Part shown: positions 1-10,794 of the stretch, in pieces
How the letters are laid out: the number at the start of each line of letters is the position of its first letter
How positions within the stretch are numbered: the stretch's first letter is position 1
Assembly: GCF_032854445.1 (NCBI RefSeq)
Contig: NC_088307.1
Location: 1,862,001 to 1,926,000 of the forward strand
From: Liolophura sinensis
Taxonomy: Eukaryota; Mollusca; Polyplacophora; Chitonida; Chitonidae
Direction of reading: 5' to 3'
Length of the DNA: 64,000 nucleotides
Notes under the pieces: model-generated
The model's input: the letters and a program-made list of their open reading frames with translations, nothing else
Database searches by the model: none
Told to the model about the DNA's origin: nothing
Translations under genes and position numbers: made by a program

Positions 1-71
1 TTTTAGTGTTATTGTGAAAGTTCATTTTTTGTATACCTGATTTTATAAATTATGAATTACATTGTTTTGGT

Positions 72-1335
72 ATGTGATCCATGATATGGGCGTGATTCAC
101 AATATGAATGTGATCCATGATCTGACATTGATCCATGATATGGGCGTGATTCACAGAATGAATGTGATCCGTGATATGACCATGATTCACAATGTGAATG
201 TGATCCATGAAATGAGCATTATTCACAGTATAAATGTGATCCATGATATGGGCGTGATTCACAGTATGAATGTGATCCATGATATGAGCATTATTCACAG
301 TATGAATGTGATCCATGATATGAGCATTATTCACAGTATGAATGTGATCCATGATATGAGCATGGTTCACAATATGAATGTGATCCATGATATGGGCGTG
401 ATTCACAATGTGAATGTGATCCATGAAATGAGCATTATTCACAGTATGAATGTGATCCATGATATGGGCGTGATTCACAGTATGAATGTGATCCATGATA
501 TGAGCATTATTCACAGTATGAATGTGATCCATGATATGAGCATTATTCACAGTATGAATGTGATCCATGATATGAGCATTATTCACAGTATGAATGTGAT
601 CCATGATATGAGCATGGTTCACAATATGAATGTGATCCATGATATGAACGTGGTTTACAGTATGAATGTGATCCATGATATGACCATGATTCACAATGTG
701 AATGTGATCCATGAAATGAGCATTATTCACAGTATGAATGTGATCCATGATATGGGCGTGATTCACAGTATGAATGTGATCCATGATATGAGCATTATTC
801 ACAGTATAAATGTGATCCATGATATGGGCGTGATTCACAGTATGAATGTGATCCATGATATGAGCATGGTTCACAATATGAATGTGATCCATGATATGAA
901 CGTGGTTTACAGTATGAATGTGATCCATGATATGAACGTGATTTACAGTATAAATGTGACCCATGATCTGACATTGATCCATGATATGGGCCTGATTCAC
1001 TATATGAATGTGATCCATGATATGAACGTGATTTACAGTATAAATGTGATCCATGATATGAACGTGATTTACAGTATGAATGTGATCCAGGATATGAGCG
1101 TGATTTACAGTATGAATGTGATTCATGACATGAACGTGATTTACACTATAAATGTGACCCATGATATGAACATGATCCATGATATGAACGTGATTTACAG
1201 TATGAATATGATCCATGATATGAACATGATCCATGATATGGGCGTGATTCACAGTATGAATGTGATCCATGATATGAACGTGATTTACAGTATAAATGTG
1301 ATCCATGATATGAACATGATCCATGATATGGATGA
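72..1335. repeat. 36-bp minisatellite, open on both strands
   Basis: About 35 head-to-tail copies of a 36-bp unit. Each unit is two diverged 18-bp halves, one starting ATGAATGTGATCCATGAT and the other like ATGAGCATTATTCACAGT. No copy changes length by a non-multiple of three. As a result the + strand is open from an ATG at 86 to a stop at 1439-1441 (units read MNVIHD-MSIIHS). The - strand is open from about 1351 down to 50 (units read HIMDHIHTVNHA, rich in histidine). No family is recognised and flanking codons do not look protein-like, so an intronic minisatellite is the simplest reading; expression is not excluded. Confidence 0.95.
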
Positions 1336-1485
1336 TCTCCTGGAAATTCATGCAAAGATCCACACCTCATATTTTGATAGCCTATCATCTGAAAATTTGC
1401 GACGATATAATTTCCAGTCTTTTTTGTTGTTGTCGAGTTAGTGCCTCTTAAAAAGATGTTTGCAAGCCAGTTATGGTTGCCAAAC

Positions 1486-1855
1486 ATGTGGCCAAGTGTT
1501 TAAGATGCTTTCATTTCAGTCACAAGGTGTGGGTTCAAGTCCGGCCTTGAACAGGGAATGTATAGAGATTCTCCTGCTTTCAGTGTTCGAGGGCCTAGGT
1601 GACAATAAGACATCAGCAATGATTTGTGTAACTTTTGGTATAGTTTATCCGCTGTCTTCACCAAGATGGTGTGCATATCTGTACGTCACCTATGGAAAAG
1701 TTCATCAGTAACTTGCCAAAGGTCAGTTGTTTACCACTGTACACAGGGCTTCCCCCAACCACTACAACTGAACATTATTGTATATGTAGAAGGGCAGCTT
1801 CTTGAGTACCAGTATTGTGTTAAACAACAATTAAATACATAAAATAAATAAATAG
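1486..1855 (+). repeat. Decayed tRNA-derived SINE
   Basis: The head at 1488-1545 resembles a tRNA-Ser/Leu internal promoter, with an A-box-like stretch (GTGGCCAAGTGTTTAAGATG) and a B box (GGGTTCAAGTCC). The 3' end, 'TTAAACAACAATTAAATAC' followed by AAATAAATAAATAG, resembles the tail of the SINE family seen through the rest of the window. The middle is too decayed to align by eye, so this could be two abutting fragments. A related tRNA-like head occurs at 40848. Confidence 0.5.
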
Positions 1856-1879
1856 TCTGTTTTCATTTTTGTTTGGCAG

Positions 1880-1928
1880 TTCTTGAAGTGTGTAAAGAGC
1901 TGATAACTGGCTACAGCAGGGTGAAAAG
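1880..1928 (+). CDS. Candidate small coding exon upstream of INTS3
   Basis: This 49-bp segment lies between a good acceptor (TTTTTGTTTGGCAG) and a good donor (AAAAG/GTGAGG). Only one of three frames is open and it reads LEVCKELITGYSRVK, which looks protein-like. Joined to the acceptor at 3106/3107 the frame continues as R-DMVSSNEDSAS and stops at 3143, a plausible acidic C-terminus. I do not recognise the protein. Any earlier exons would lie left of the window, since 1-1879 is repeats and intron-like sequence. Splice signals this short arise by chance, so this is a hypothesis. Confidence 0.28.
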
Positions 1929-2163
1929 GTGAGGAGATTTGTGTGAAATTGTTTTAACAATTATGGTTACTTTGGTGTGTGCTTTGTTAAGTCTAGACCC
2001 ATTTCTGATCAAAGTCAGTGTATGTAATAAAGGCTTTGCTGTCCAGACTCTAACTCTCGATGAAGTTAAGAGCATTGTCTGTTCTCACAGAATTATCATA
2101 AAGCTTTTCTGTGCTACCTGTACGCTTGTGGGAAATATAGTTTAGGCTGTCAGTGATTCATTG

Positions 2164-2453
2164 TTCGTGGGACGGCCATGGCAGAGGTGGTTAGCATACC
2201 AGCTCGTTGCAGTGTCCAAGGAGCCTCTCACCAGTGTGATCCCTTTGAGTTCCAGTCCTGTTCATGCTGGTTTCCTCTCCAAACATAAGTGGGAAGGTCT
2301 GCCACCAACCTGCGGATGGTCGTGGGTTTCCCCCCAGGTCGCAGCCCAGAGATTTCCAAGTATAATGCAAGCCGCTGTTATTTAAGTGAAATATTCTGGA
2401 GTAATGGGTAAATCACCAATCAAATAAATGAATAAATAAATAAATAAATAAAA
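2164..2453 (+). repeat. SINE family 1, full-length but diverged
   Basis: Head with tRNA-like boxes (GCAGAGGTGGTTAGCAT; GAGTTCCAGTCC), body 'CCTGCGGATGGTCGTGGGT', then 'TAAGTGAAATATTCT' and a tail of repeated AAAT ending at 2453. It matches, with many substitutions, the better copies at 13118-13372 (-) and 48379-48530 (+). It lies in probable intron upstream of INTS3. Confidence 0.85.
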
Positions 2454-3106
2454 TTAATTGTTCATATCTCATGACCCTCTTACATCTAAAATTTGAAAGA
2501 TGATAATTACAAATATGCCTTGGTTTTAAGGTTGTTTTTTTGGGGGGGCAGGGGAGAATTTTTATAACCATTTACAGTTCCATGAACGTCTGTTATTACC
2601 CTGTTGGTATTAGGGATGTCACAGCCATATTTTTGGCATGAAATACTTTGCTTAAAGATCTAACCGAGATTTCTTTCATAGGTTTTTATCATATGGATTT
2701 TGAATGTAGAAGTCTAGCAGTTTGTTTGTATTAAATGGAAGAAAACTGATGCGACGTCATTGGCCACGTTACGCTTAGAAAACGTCGTCTATTGATTTAG
2801 AACCATAGATTCCACTGTTTTACTTGAATTTACTGTTTCTTTACAAAAGAATTGAATTATTTCGCTGGACGTATTTCACTGATTGGTCCCGTGGTGCATC
2901 TACAATGCAAACTTTTCATTTGTACTCAGGAATAAAAATTATAAGTAGAGTAAGTTTATATTGGTAAAGAAGTAGTTGGACTTAGTGACTCCATCTATTT
3001 TCCGTTTTGATTTCTTGTAAGTTAACATTTACAATGTGTTGTTACTGAATTTTCTCATAGAAATATAAGGTATCATATTGGTAACATATCCTCTTTCCAT
3101 TTACAG
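2454..3106. other. Probable intron sequence, ends in splice acceptor
   Basis: AT-rich sequence with no gene or repeat recognised. It ends in CTCTTTCCATTTACAG, a good 3' splice-site match, immediately before the INTS3 leader. A promoter for INTS3 could equally lie here; no TATA box or CpG cluster stands out. Confidence 0.5.
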
Positions 3107-3230
3107 AGATATGGTATCCTCGAATGAGGATTCGGCCAGCTGATAATTGTTCACCATCCTCAACAAGTAACCGGCAATGTGGCTCTAGGCTTAAATCTGC
3201 AATGAACAGTTGACAGCAGTTCCAGTAAAG
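3107..3230 (+). promoter_or_regulatory. INTS3 leader with three upstream ORFs
   Basis: The leader between the acceptor-like site and the INTS3 start contains three short ATG ORFs. One at 3111-3143 encodes 10 residues. One at 3124-3213 encodes 29 residues and stops 17 bases before the INTS3 ATG. One at 3177-3188 encodes 3 residues. Such upstream ORFs usually lower initiation at the main start, so translational control of INTS3 is possible. The first is also the continuation of the frame from the candidate exon at 1880-1928, which would instead make it the end of an upstream coding region. Confidence 0.5.
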
Positions 3231-6200
3231 ATGGAACAGAATAAGCCTCCATTGTCTAAGCTCATGCTGATGACAATTCTGGACAGTAAAGATGAGTTAG
3301 ACGAACGACTGGAGCGCCACTACAATGTGGTGTCCAACCTGATCACAGGACTTTCTGAACGTGAGGTTAATGACGCGCTTAACGCATTCGTTGGCAAAGG
3401 ATCTCAGCAGCATGAAGAAATAACACTTGGTCTGCTCTATTCCATTTTAACCGATCCTAAACAAGCTCCAAGAAGTTACAGAGATCTAACCCTGGTTACG
3501 AGAGATATGCTTGGTCTCGTACTGCTCAGGAGCAACCAGTTGATCTTCGAAAAATGGCAAAAGCTTCTGGATTCAACTCGGCACCAGATTGTTTGGTTTT
3601 GCAAAGAGCTCGTAAAAAATGGCGTTGCCAATGCTGAGAGTGTTTGTCATTCTCTGCTGAGGCAGGTGGCGGGTGGTGACATCACACAGAAGAATGTTTG
3701 GCTGGCCGAAGCCATGTTGGATTTATTCACAGAAAACAGAGTTTGGCTGGACAAAAACCCTGGACTCATCCCGACTGTGGTGTTCACATTCCTGAGAGTG
3801 ATCACTGACCACGGGAATCCGTCACTGAGTATCCTGCGCCAACGCGAGAGCGAGTTTTGTGTGAGTCTTCTGAGAGAAAAGTGGACAGACTGCATTGTCA
3901 TTGGTAGAGATTTGGTAAGGCTGTTACAGAGCGTTGCCAGAATACCAGAGTTTGACAGCCTGTGGCGAGACATCATGTTGAACCCCACCTCCATCAATTC
4001 ACAATTCACTGGCGTCGAACAACTTTTACGGATGCGAACTTCTCGAAAGTTCCTTGTCTCGCGCCTCACTCCCGAGATGGAAAACAAACTCTTATTTTTG
4101 ATCACTAAAGTTCGCTTTGGACAGCAGAAACGTTATCAGGACTGGTTTCAAAGACAGTATCTGTCTACGCCAGAGAGTCAGTCTCTGCGATGTGATCTCA
4201 TCAGGTACATCTGTGCTGTGTTCCATCCTCCAAATGAACTCCTCTGCTCTGACATCATTCCGCGTTGGGCTGTGATTGGGTGGCTATTAACAACCTGTAC
4301 GTCAAATGTGGCCGCTTCCAGCGCAAAACTGGCGCTGTTTTATGACTGGCTTCTTTTTGATCCAGAAAAGGACAGCATTATGAATATAGAGCCTGCAATT
4401 TTGGTCATGTATCACTCCATGAGACCTCATCCAGCCATCACAGCTACTCTCTTGGATTTCTTGTGTCGCATCATGGCAAACTTTTACCCAGCTCTGTCAG
4501 ACTTGGTTAAGCAAGGCATCTTCACTTCTCTGGCCTCAATTCTGGAAAAAAGAGTCTTACAGTCTTTGTCGCCTCTGTTTGACAACCCCAAGCTGGACAG
4601 AGAATTAAGAAGTCTGATTAAAGAGAATTTCAGCAAATTTTGCTCTACGGACATCAAGGAGCCAACTCCAGAAGTGAATCCCACGATAGTGTCTCCAGTG
4701 GCCAAGGAGGTCAGCGAGCTCATGGACAACTCTACGCCAAATCATGTAAATGATAGCAACAACCTAGCGCCACCAGAGGGCGTGTTCAGCGACGACGAGG
4801 ATGACATACCTCTGGACAAGCTGAAGCAGGATTTAGGGGAGCGATTCAAACCGATTCAGTCACCAAACCAACTGGAGAAAGTGGACGTCACAGAATTTCT
4901 GCAACAGCTAGAGGGAGACGTTAAGAACTTGACGCTCCAGCTGCAAGACGAGTCTGACCAAGCCAACCAGTGTGAACTCATGGACAGACTCGTACAGGCT
5001 GTCATCCAAGATGACGAGTTTGACCAAGAAGCCTCCTCGTATCTTGCTCAGTGCTTATGCCAACTCCTCATCGGGCAGTTCAACAACAACATTCTCCCCA
5101 AGGACATCAACGACGATAGTATTGAGGACTCCATCGGGACACCGCTCTTTGTGATGTTCAGGAACCTAGCGGCCATGGCAACGGAGGACCCGAGTAGACA
5201 ACCTCTTCTCCAAGTTCTTGGCGACATGTACAACAAGCAGCCAAAAATAGGTTACCATCTGTTGTACTTTCTGAAAGTCTGTAAAGGCAATGACGATAAA
5301 ATGTCCACGTATAAAGACTTCTGTCAAAGTTTGGACAAGGATGCGGAGTCTTGCCTCATGCAAGACCTGAAGTTGTGCCAGGAAGACGATGTGAGGCTGT
5401 TCACTTTCCTTTTACCCGACATTTATACACAGTTCCCTACCAGCGCCGTGGGGAATTCCAGCTTGCTCTACATGATCGTCTCTAGCATCGACGGCACTCA
5501 ATTACAAGACCTCATTTGTCATATTCTTCAGGGTCACCTCATCCTCTTCCGCAAGGATTCGTTTCTTTCCGTGCTCAACGCGAGCTTGGAGTGGGAAACG
5601 TTGGAGCAGTATTTCCTATGGCAGCTTATCTCCGCGCACAATATTCCTGTAGAGCACATCATGCCGATTTTGCCAAAGCTGGATTTCGTCTCTCACGCAG
5701 AAGCTCTGACGAGTCTGATGGTGTTGCTGAAACAAGAGTGTCCGAGTACTGAACTGCTGAGATCAGTTCTGAACCGTGATTGTAAGAAGCAAGACCTTTT
5801 CGCTGTGTCCGTGTTGAAGTACTGGGCTCAGGAGTACGAGGATAGGCTTGCGGAGATCATTCATAACCAACTCACAAAAGTCAGCACAACGCCCAAAAAG
5901 CGCCAGCGCGTGAGTCATTCCGCCAAGAAAGACAAGGACAACCCGTCGGTCGACCAGATTCTGTCCCATCTCGACCACATGCGTCAAGTGTGCAAAAACG
6001 CTTCCTTCCTGAACAACGAACAAATCCAGCACGCGTTACAGCAGGTACAAGGCTCGGCCAGTGACTCTCAGAAGACGAAGTTCAGCGACCTTCTGGCGCT
6101 GGCGGAGGATTTGGACGACATCAGGACGACGCGGGTTCTCCGAGGCCGAAAAGCTTCGATCAATTCGAGCCCGAAACACAGCAACAAACCCAAGAAACCC

Positions 6201-6308
6201 GTTGAAGACAGCGGCGAGAGCACAGAGGTCAGCAGCGAGGAAGAAGACATTCGCCCAAAGTCCAAGAAACGCAAGAAATCGTCACTAGTAGAGGACGACA
6301 GTGACTGA
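3231..6308 (+). CDS. INTS3: Integrator complex subunit 3 (SOSS complex subunit A)
   Basis: INTS3 is a helical-repeat scaffold of the nuclear Integrator complex, which cleaves snRNA 3' ends and nascent Pol II transcripts. With an SSB protein (NABP1/2) and INIP it also forms the SOSS complex, which senses single-stranded DNA at breaks. The 1025-residue frame is close to the roughly 1040 residues of the human protein and matches it throughout as I know it. Landmarks: SEREVNDALNAFV near the N-terminus; RFGQQKRYQDWFQRQYL from residue 295; TTCTSNVAASSAKLALFYD from 354; MNIEPAILVMYHSM shortly after; an acidic linker around 520 (SDDEDDIPLDKL); QPKIGYHLLYFL near 670; RKDSFLSVLNASLEWETLEQY from 774; a basic and serine-rich tail (KSKKRKKSS, ending DDSD). 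I chose the ATG at 3231 (AAGATGG, good Kozak context). The frame is open back to a TAA at 3192, but earlier only a TTG at 3210 could start it. Oddity: the whole CDS is one exon, whereas vertebrate INTS3 has many introns. Confidence 0.97.
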   Translation: MEQNKPPLSKLMLMTILDSKDELDERLERHYNVVSNLITGLSEREVNDALNAFVGKGSQQHEEITLGLLYSILTDPKQAPRSYRDLTLVTRDMLGLVLLRSNQLIFEKWQKLLDSTRHQIVWFCKELVKNGVANAESVCHSLLRQVAGGDITQKNVWLAEAMLDLFTENRVWLDKNPGLIPTVVFTFLRVITDHGNPSLSILRQRESEFCVSLLREKWTDCIVIGRDLVRLLQSVARIPEFDSLWRDIMLNPTSINSQFTGVEQLLRMRTSRKFLVSRLTPEMENKLLFLITKVRFGQQKRYQDWFQRQYLSTPESQSLRCDLIRYICAVFHPPNELLCSDIIPRWAVIGWLLTTCTSNVAASSAKLALFYDWLLFDPEKDSIMNIEPAILVMYHSMRPHPAITATLLDFLCRIMANFYPALSDLVKQGIFTSLASILEKRVLQSLSPLFDNPKLDRELRSLIKENFSKFCSTDIKEPTPEVNPTIVSPVAKEVSELMDNSTPNHVNDSNNLAPPEGVFSDDEDDIPLDKLKQDLGERFKPIQSPNQLEKVDVTEFLQQLEGDVKNLTLQLQDESDQANQCELMDRLVQAVIQDDEFDQEASSYLAQCLCQLLIGQFNNNILPKDINDDSIEDSIGTPLFVMFRNLAAMATEDPSRQPLLQVLGDMYNKQPKIGYHLLYFLKVCKGNDDKMSTYKDFCQSLDKDAESCLMQDLKLCQEDDVRLFTFLLPDIYTQFPTSAVGNSSLLYMIVSSIDGTQLQDLICHILQGHLILFRKDSFLSVLNASLEWETLEQYFLWQLISAHNIPVEHIMPILPKLDFVSHAEALTSLMVLLKQECPSTELLRSVLNRDCKKQDLFAVSVLKYWAQEYEDRLAEIIHNQLTKVSTTPKKRQRVSHSAKKDKDNPSVDQILSHLDHMRQVCKNASFLNNEQIQHALQQVQGSASDSQKTKFSDLLALAEDLDDIRTTRVLRGRKASINSSPKHSNKPKKPVEDSGESTEVSSEEEDIRPKSKKRKKSSLVEDDSD

Positions 6309-7200
6309 TGCAGCATTAAGCTAGCGGACTTCAGATTTTATATCTCATTAAGGTAGTTCATCCGCCTCATTACAGGATACCATTGATTGTCACGTGGATA
6401 AACTCTTCGGAGGCCAGGCAAGCGTTAAGTTGCCCAGACCTGTCAGAATCTGACTAAATCTCGCTTGCTTGAGAGATAGACTTTTCAGCAAGGCGGTCAT
6501 TTAATCGAAGAGATTTTATATTCTGAATAATGCAGACTGTGTATATTGTAGCTGGAATTTTCCTGTTCAGGTTTATGGCTGTAGATCTAATTTTTATGCC
6601 ACCCCTGATAAATTGTTCATGAATCACGAGGTTTGACGACCTCCATCGTAAATGTGCTAGACTACATTTTCTGTTAAGTGTACGTAGGGAATAGTTTAGC
6701 CCTTGTCCAACATAATTTTATCTCGCATTCTTGCTGGTATTGAATTTTTTTGGTATCAGAATTATTTTGTCAATCAAGACCAAATCATCTGAGCTTGCTG
6801 TATTTTTTCCCCAAACCTACAAAGTCTTGCCAAAAATACTGAGGTACAGTTTTGAGGACTGCGATGGCTTCTTTTGAGTTTCCTCTTCTATTTCGCGAAG
6901 CTATGCTACATCATTTGTTATTCAGTTAGAAACCTCTTCCAGTGCAATGGAGACTCAGGTCCAAGCTAGATTGATCTGTCTTTTATTGTAATAAGTGCGT
7001 ATTACGTTACCCTTTTGCCCACAGATCATCGGAAAGGCAGGCATTAGCTGTAGACTACAGCGCTTGGACGCTAACTGTAAGTGTCAAAGGTCGTGTTTAT
7101 CCATCCAGCCGGGGTTATGTGTTACGCACTTCGCCAGATTCTTCGCCGTATATGAACGGGAAACAAACAGAATAATAAAGAATGTATTTACAACCACATG
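6309..7200 (+). other. INTS3 3' untranslated region
   Basis: Non-coding sequence continuing from the INTS3 stop to just past a polyadenylation signal at 7174. No repeat is evident in it. The end is inferred from the AATAAA position. An A10 run at about 7248 is too far away to be an obvious poly(A) scar. Confidence 0.55.
7174..7179 (+). terminator. Polyadenylation signal of INTS3
   Basis: A canonical AATAAA within AATAATAAAGAATG, 866 bases after the stop codon. It is the first full-consensus hexamer I see in a reasonable context downstream of the gene. Confidence 0.5.
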
Positions 7201-8417
7201 AACACCGGTAAAAGAAGTTAAGACCATATATACATACGCATTTCTTTAAAAAAAAAATTATGCCGTCAAAACCTAAAACAAATTTTGAGTGTGCGAAACT
7301 GCTCCATTGTTTTTCTTTTCCGCCTGAAAGGGTAAGAAAGAGGCTAATGAATCTTGGACTGGTGAATAATGATTTTATTTTTTTTATCATTAATTTCAAT
7401 TAATTAAGTTTGGTTTGCTCTGCTTTTGTTATGTTTGTCGTCAAGAATTGTGTACCGTCGTGCCGTCTTCGCATGTAAGCACCTAAAAGGCCTTTGTTAA
7501 GTTTCCTCGTTTACATGTTTAGGGATAAAAATCAATATACTGTATGAGGTACACGTATATAATTTATAGAAATTTTTTTCGTTTTATTGCTTCATTTTTA
7601 TAGTTTGCTTTGATCTTATAACGTGGTTTCCTCTCATTTTAGTACATATGTGAAAGGCATGTGGTTGACCATTAATTTCTTATATGTATCAGTTTGTATG
7701 AAGTACATGGCCGGTTCTGTGTTACCGCTCGATACGCTCCTGCTTTTTGGCTAACGTAGCTCTGATGCTTTGGCTCCGATACCTGGATGAGAGGCAGCCA
7801 CGAACTGGACTATATATCACTTCTGTATACAGTTTAATCGGTTGCTTTATAACATGGGTATGTTGCAATCTGGAGTAAGGCCTTAGGTTTACATGACTAT
7901 AGTTTCTCTTGAGTTAAGGTGTTCATTTTAACACTGCATTATAATCGAATGATACCTTATTCCAGACCGCACACTTCCCGACATTTGGCATATTGCTCGC
8001 GCGGAGACGGCGGTGAAAATATCAACATGGAGAAGTTAATGAAAATCTCTCTTTCTTAGCCTCATTAACTACGCTTTGTTGGCGTTTTCAGTTTACGTAT
8101 GCTGCGCAGATTCTTCTGTTAACTAGCATGTTAAAATTTCTGGTAATATTCAGGCGCAGATCTCAGAATAAGGTCGGTTGTTGTCCATTTCCCATACCTT
8201 CCCGTGTTCTCTTTCATCTCGTCGTCTGCAAGCTACAGTCGCAGACGAGTGCCCGGATGTCCGCGGTCTGAAATATTGCCTGTATTCGGTTATGTTGGCT
8301 ATCTTAAAATAACCTGTGTATGATGTCTCGAAATTAGGTTTTGTATTGCTCCTCATGGGCCAAGCTGTTACTGGAATACGTATGTACGGTACTGCGTTCA
8401 GTTCATGCTATTGATCC
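7201..8417. other. Non-coding stretch, nothing recognised
   Basis: AT-rich, with short homopolymers (7248-7258 A run, 7376-7386 T run). No coding frame, RNA gene or repeat family recognised on either strand. Confidence 0.5.
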
Positions 8418-8772
8418 TGATGTGAGCATGGTATGACGTAGTTTGCAGGAATTATAGCTTGTATTCCGATTGGTTGTCTTGACGTAGTTTGCAGGAACCA
8501 TAGCTTGTATTCCAATTTGTTGTCTTGACATGAGCATGGTATGACGTAGTTTGCAGGAACCATAGCTTGTATTCCGATTGGTTGTCTTGACGTGAGCATG
8601 GTATGACGTAGTTTGCAGGAACCATAGCTTGTATTCCGATTGGTTGTCTTGTCATGAGCATGGTATGACGTAGTTTGCAGGAACCATAGCTTGTATTCTG
8701 ATTGGTTGTCTTGACATGAGCATGGTATGACGTAGTCGGCAGGGCCTATAACTTGTACTCTGATTAGTTGTC
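8418..8772. repeat. 62-bp tandem array, about 5.5 copies
   Basis: Units contain TGAGCATGGTATGACGTAGT and GGAACCATAGCTTGTATTCC. The anchors at 8531, 8593, 8655 and 8717 are exactly 62 bp apart. One early unit lacks the first part, and the last unit is diverged. The - strand happens to stay open across it (8408-8860), which I treat as a by-product of the repeat. Confidence 0.92.
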
Positions 8773-9951
8773 CGGTCACACCTGTTGTCAGGGAGTAACC
8801 CTGAACTGTGGAATGGTAGCCACACAGTACGATCTGTCGCAGTGGCGTGTCATAAGTCATGACGTGTAGTCCCAGGAAAATAGGACCTGGTCTGCTGAGT
8901 CTAGTGAACGTGATCCCTCAACATCATTCCCGCCTACACAAGCTTGATCTAAGCTGTGCGTAAACATCACTGTCATCTCTGTCGTGATGCTGCAGCACTT
9001 GTGACCTACGTCTTTGCTTTACGAACACAACTACACAGAAAACAGTGACGTATTACAGAATAGCACAAAAGGGTAAACCGCTTGGGATGACTTGTTTTTC
9101 GTGGGCTAAAAATCACGTTCTTATTGACACGTTTGCGGTTTGATTGTGTTCTACAAATTGGTAGATAAATCGCACTTATAACTTCAGTCTGGATGAACTC
9201 AGCTGGATATACGAATCTCCAATATTATTCTTGTATACAGCTGAGTTTATTTATATGGATGTGACTTGTGAGCTGTGTACGTGTATATGGAATTGTTAGC
9301 CAGATTGCGTCGCCATGGTATGGCTAATCACTAGCGATTTATATCGTCACAGAATAATCTGGTATTGCCTTTGTACAGTACATACATGTACCTCACGAAA
9401 TGCACCACTGGTGTGTCTAGATCACGACGAGAGAACTATGATCTTAAAACCATTTTGTTAAATAAAATATATAAGCAAATGAGAAACAGAACATTCAAGT
9501 GTCTGTGAAAAGGCTGTGGCTGCAATGTTTGTCGGAATGGCTTTGTCATAATCATTCATTGTTTTTTGTCGAAAATGTCAATGGACTGTTCATCATGACC
9601 ATTTTCGCAAAAGGTTGAGACATTACAATGCCTAGTACTGAATCCAGGAGTTGCAACATTACATATCTGTCACAGCTTGAATTTTATGAAAATACAAAAA
9701 GCCGCAGTTGAATTACTCCGAAAAATCTGATGCAGTTATCTGCCCTTGTCAAATATGTCGCGGCTGCCAGTAGAGCAGGTTGCTTTGAGCGTTACCTAGG
9801 AATTTCAGGGGCCATCGCGGCGTAAGACATAGCCATTCGATTTTGTGCTTGCACAAAATCTACAGAGGAAAAGGTAAGGAACGTACATGTATGAAAACTT
9901 AAGGCCGTGGGTACCTATTTGATGGTTATAGTCTATTTCTTTTAGCGAGTA
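8773..9951. other. Non-coding stretch, nothing recognised
   Basis: Mixed-composition intergenic or intronic DNA. No frame, repeat or RNA gene is supported. Confidence 0.45.
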
Positions 9952-10270
9952 CCGGCCCTCGATAGCACAGTTGGTAGGGCGTCCGCTTCGAGGGCGGTGC
10001 ATCGAGGGTCAATCATGGGTCGGGTCACACCTAAGATTTTAAAAAAGAGGAAGTTGTAACTTACTCGCTGTTTGACCCTATCAGTATAATGGCTAGGGTG
10101 GGGCTGCTTACTTGCCTTCGGTAAGTCGTTTTCAGTGAAGCAGCACTAGACCAAAGAGCGGTGGAAATCCGTCGTGCGACAAAGGAGGCACACCACATGC
10201 ACTCTAAGGACTCCTTCGTCGTTATATGACTGAAAAATTGTACGACGTTAAACCCCAAGCACTCGTGCAT
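9952..10270 (+). repeat. SINE family 2, near full-length
   Basis: The head resembles a tRNA (GATAGCACAGTTGGTAGGGC, then GTCAATCATGG). The body shares 'TCAGTATAATGGCTAGGGT', 'AAGCAGCACTAGA' and 'GGACTCCTTCGTCGTTATAT' with the copy at 13499. It ends 'TACGACGTTAAACCCCAAGC' with a decayed ACTC tail. Pol III transcription would be directed by the internal boxes if they were intact. Confidence 0.88.
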
Positions 10271-10794
10271 TCAGCGAATTCATCTTACTCGCTACGAAAA
10301 TTGCTTTTTGTCAGGGACAACACCAACTCAACTCATGGATATGTTTGGAAGTCTATATTAGTGCAAGGAAAATGAATTTAGAGCACTTTTTCTACTTCAT
10401 AATGCTAAAGTCCATAAGCTTAACTTCGACAGCAAAATTGCCTTGCAGGATGTCATAATTATTTAAAAACCATGTTGGATGTTTGGCGAGTACAACGTGT
10501 TTTGACAGGAGGCGACACCAGTTACCCTAACAAATATTAACTTAACTGTAAACCCTGTTACTGACACTGACACATTTGGAATTGTATACACGTTTTAGTA
10601 TGATATAACCTTAATGAGTTTTATTTTATCTCTTGTAGTATATAATTTCACAGCAAGACGGATTTATAGATGGATTGTAGGAAATTGAAGCCATGTAATC
10701 TATTCGCAGAGGAAGTACTGTGGCCTGTGTGACTGCGTGGAGATATCTTTTATTGTTAAACAAATTACTCTCCACGCCCCTCTCTGAATCGTTA
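10271..10794. other. Non-coding stretch, nothing recognised
   Basis: AT-rich, no supported feature. The - strand reading frame at 10626-10916 overlaps the inverted-repeat arm that follows and is not credible as a gene. Confidence 0.4.

Noticed and set aside
50-1363. 437-codon - strand ORF as a real histidine-rich protein
   Set aside because: It is the shadow of the 36-bp minisatellite and begins at a GTG. No unique N-terminal domain or signal is present. Kept only as a finding to test.
3210-3230. TTG at 3210 as the INTS3 start
   Set aside because: A nuclear animal gene is expected to start at ATG. The ATG at 3231 has good context and leaves an N-terminus consistent with the family.
3647-6316. 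Several 60-150 codon ORFs within INTS3 in other frames
   Set aside because: Shadows of the conserved INTS3 reading frame.
7248-7258. Poly(A) scar proving INTS3 is a retrocopy
   Set aside because: Only about ten A residues, about 70 bases past the AATAAA, with no matching target-site duplication found.
8408-8860. 150-codon ORF
   Set aside because: Runs along the 62-bp tandem array, with no unique coding sequence.
9952-10030. Functional tRNA gene
   Set aside because: The tRNA-like head continues into a SINE body shared with 13499-13853.
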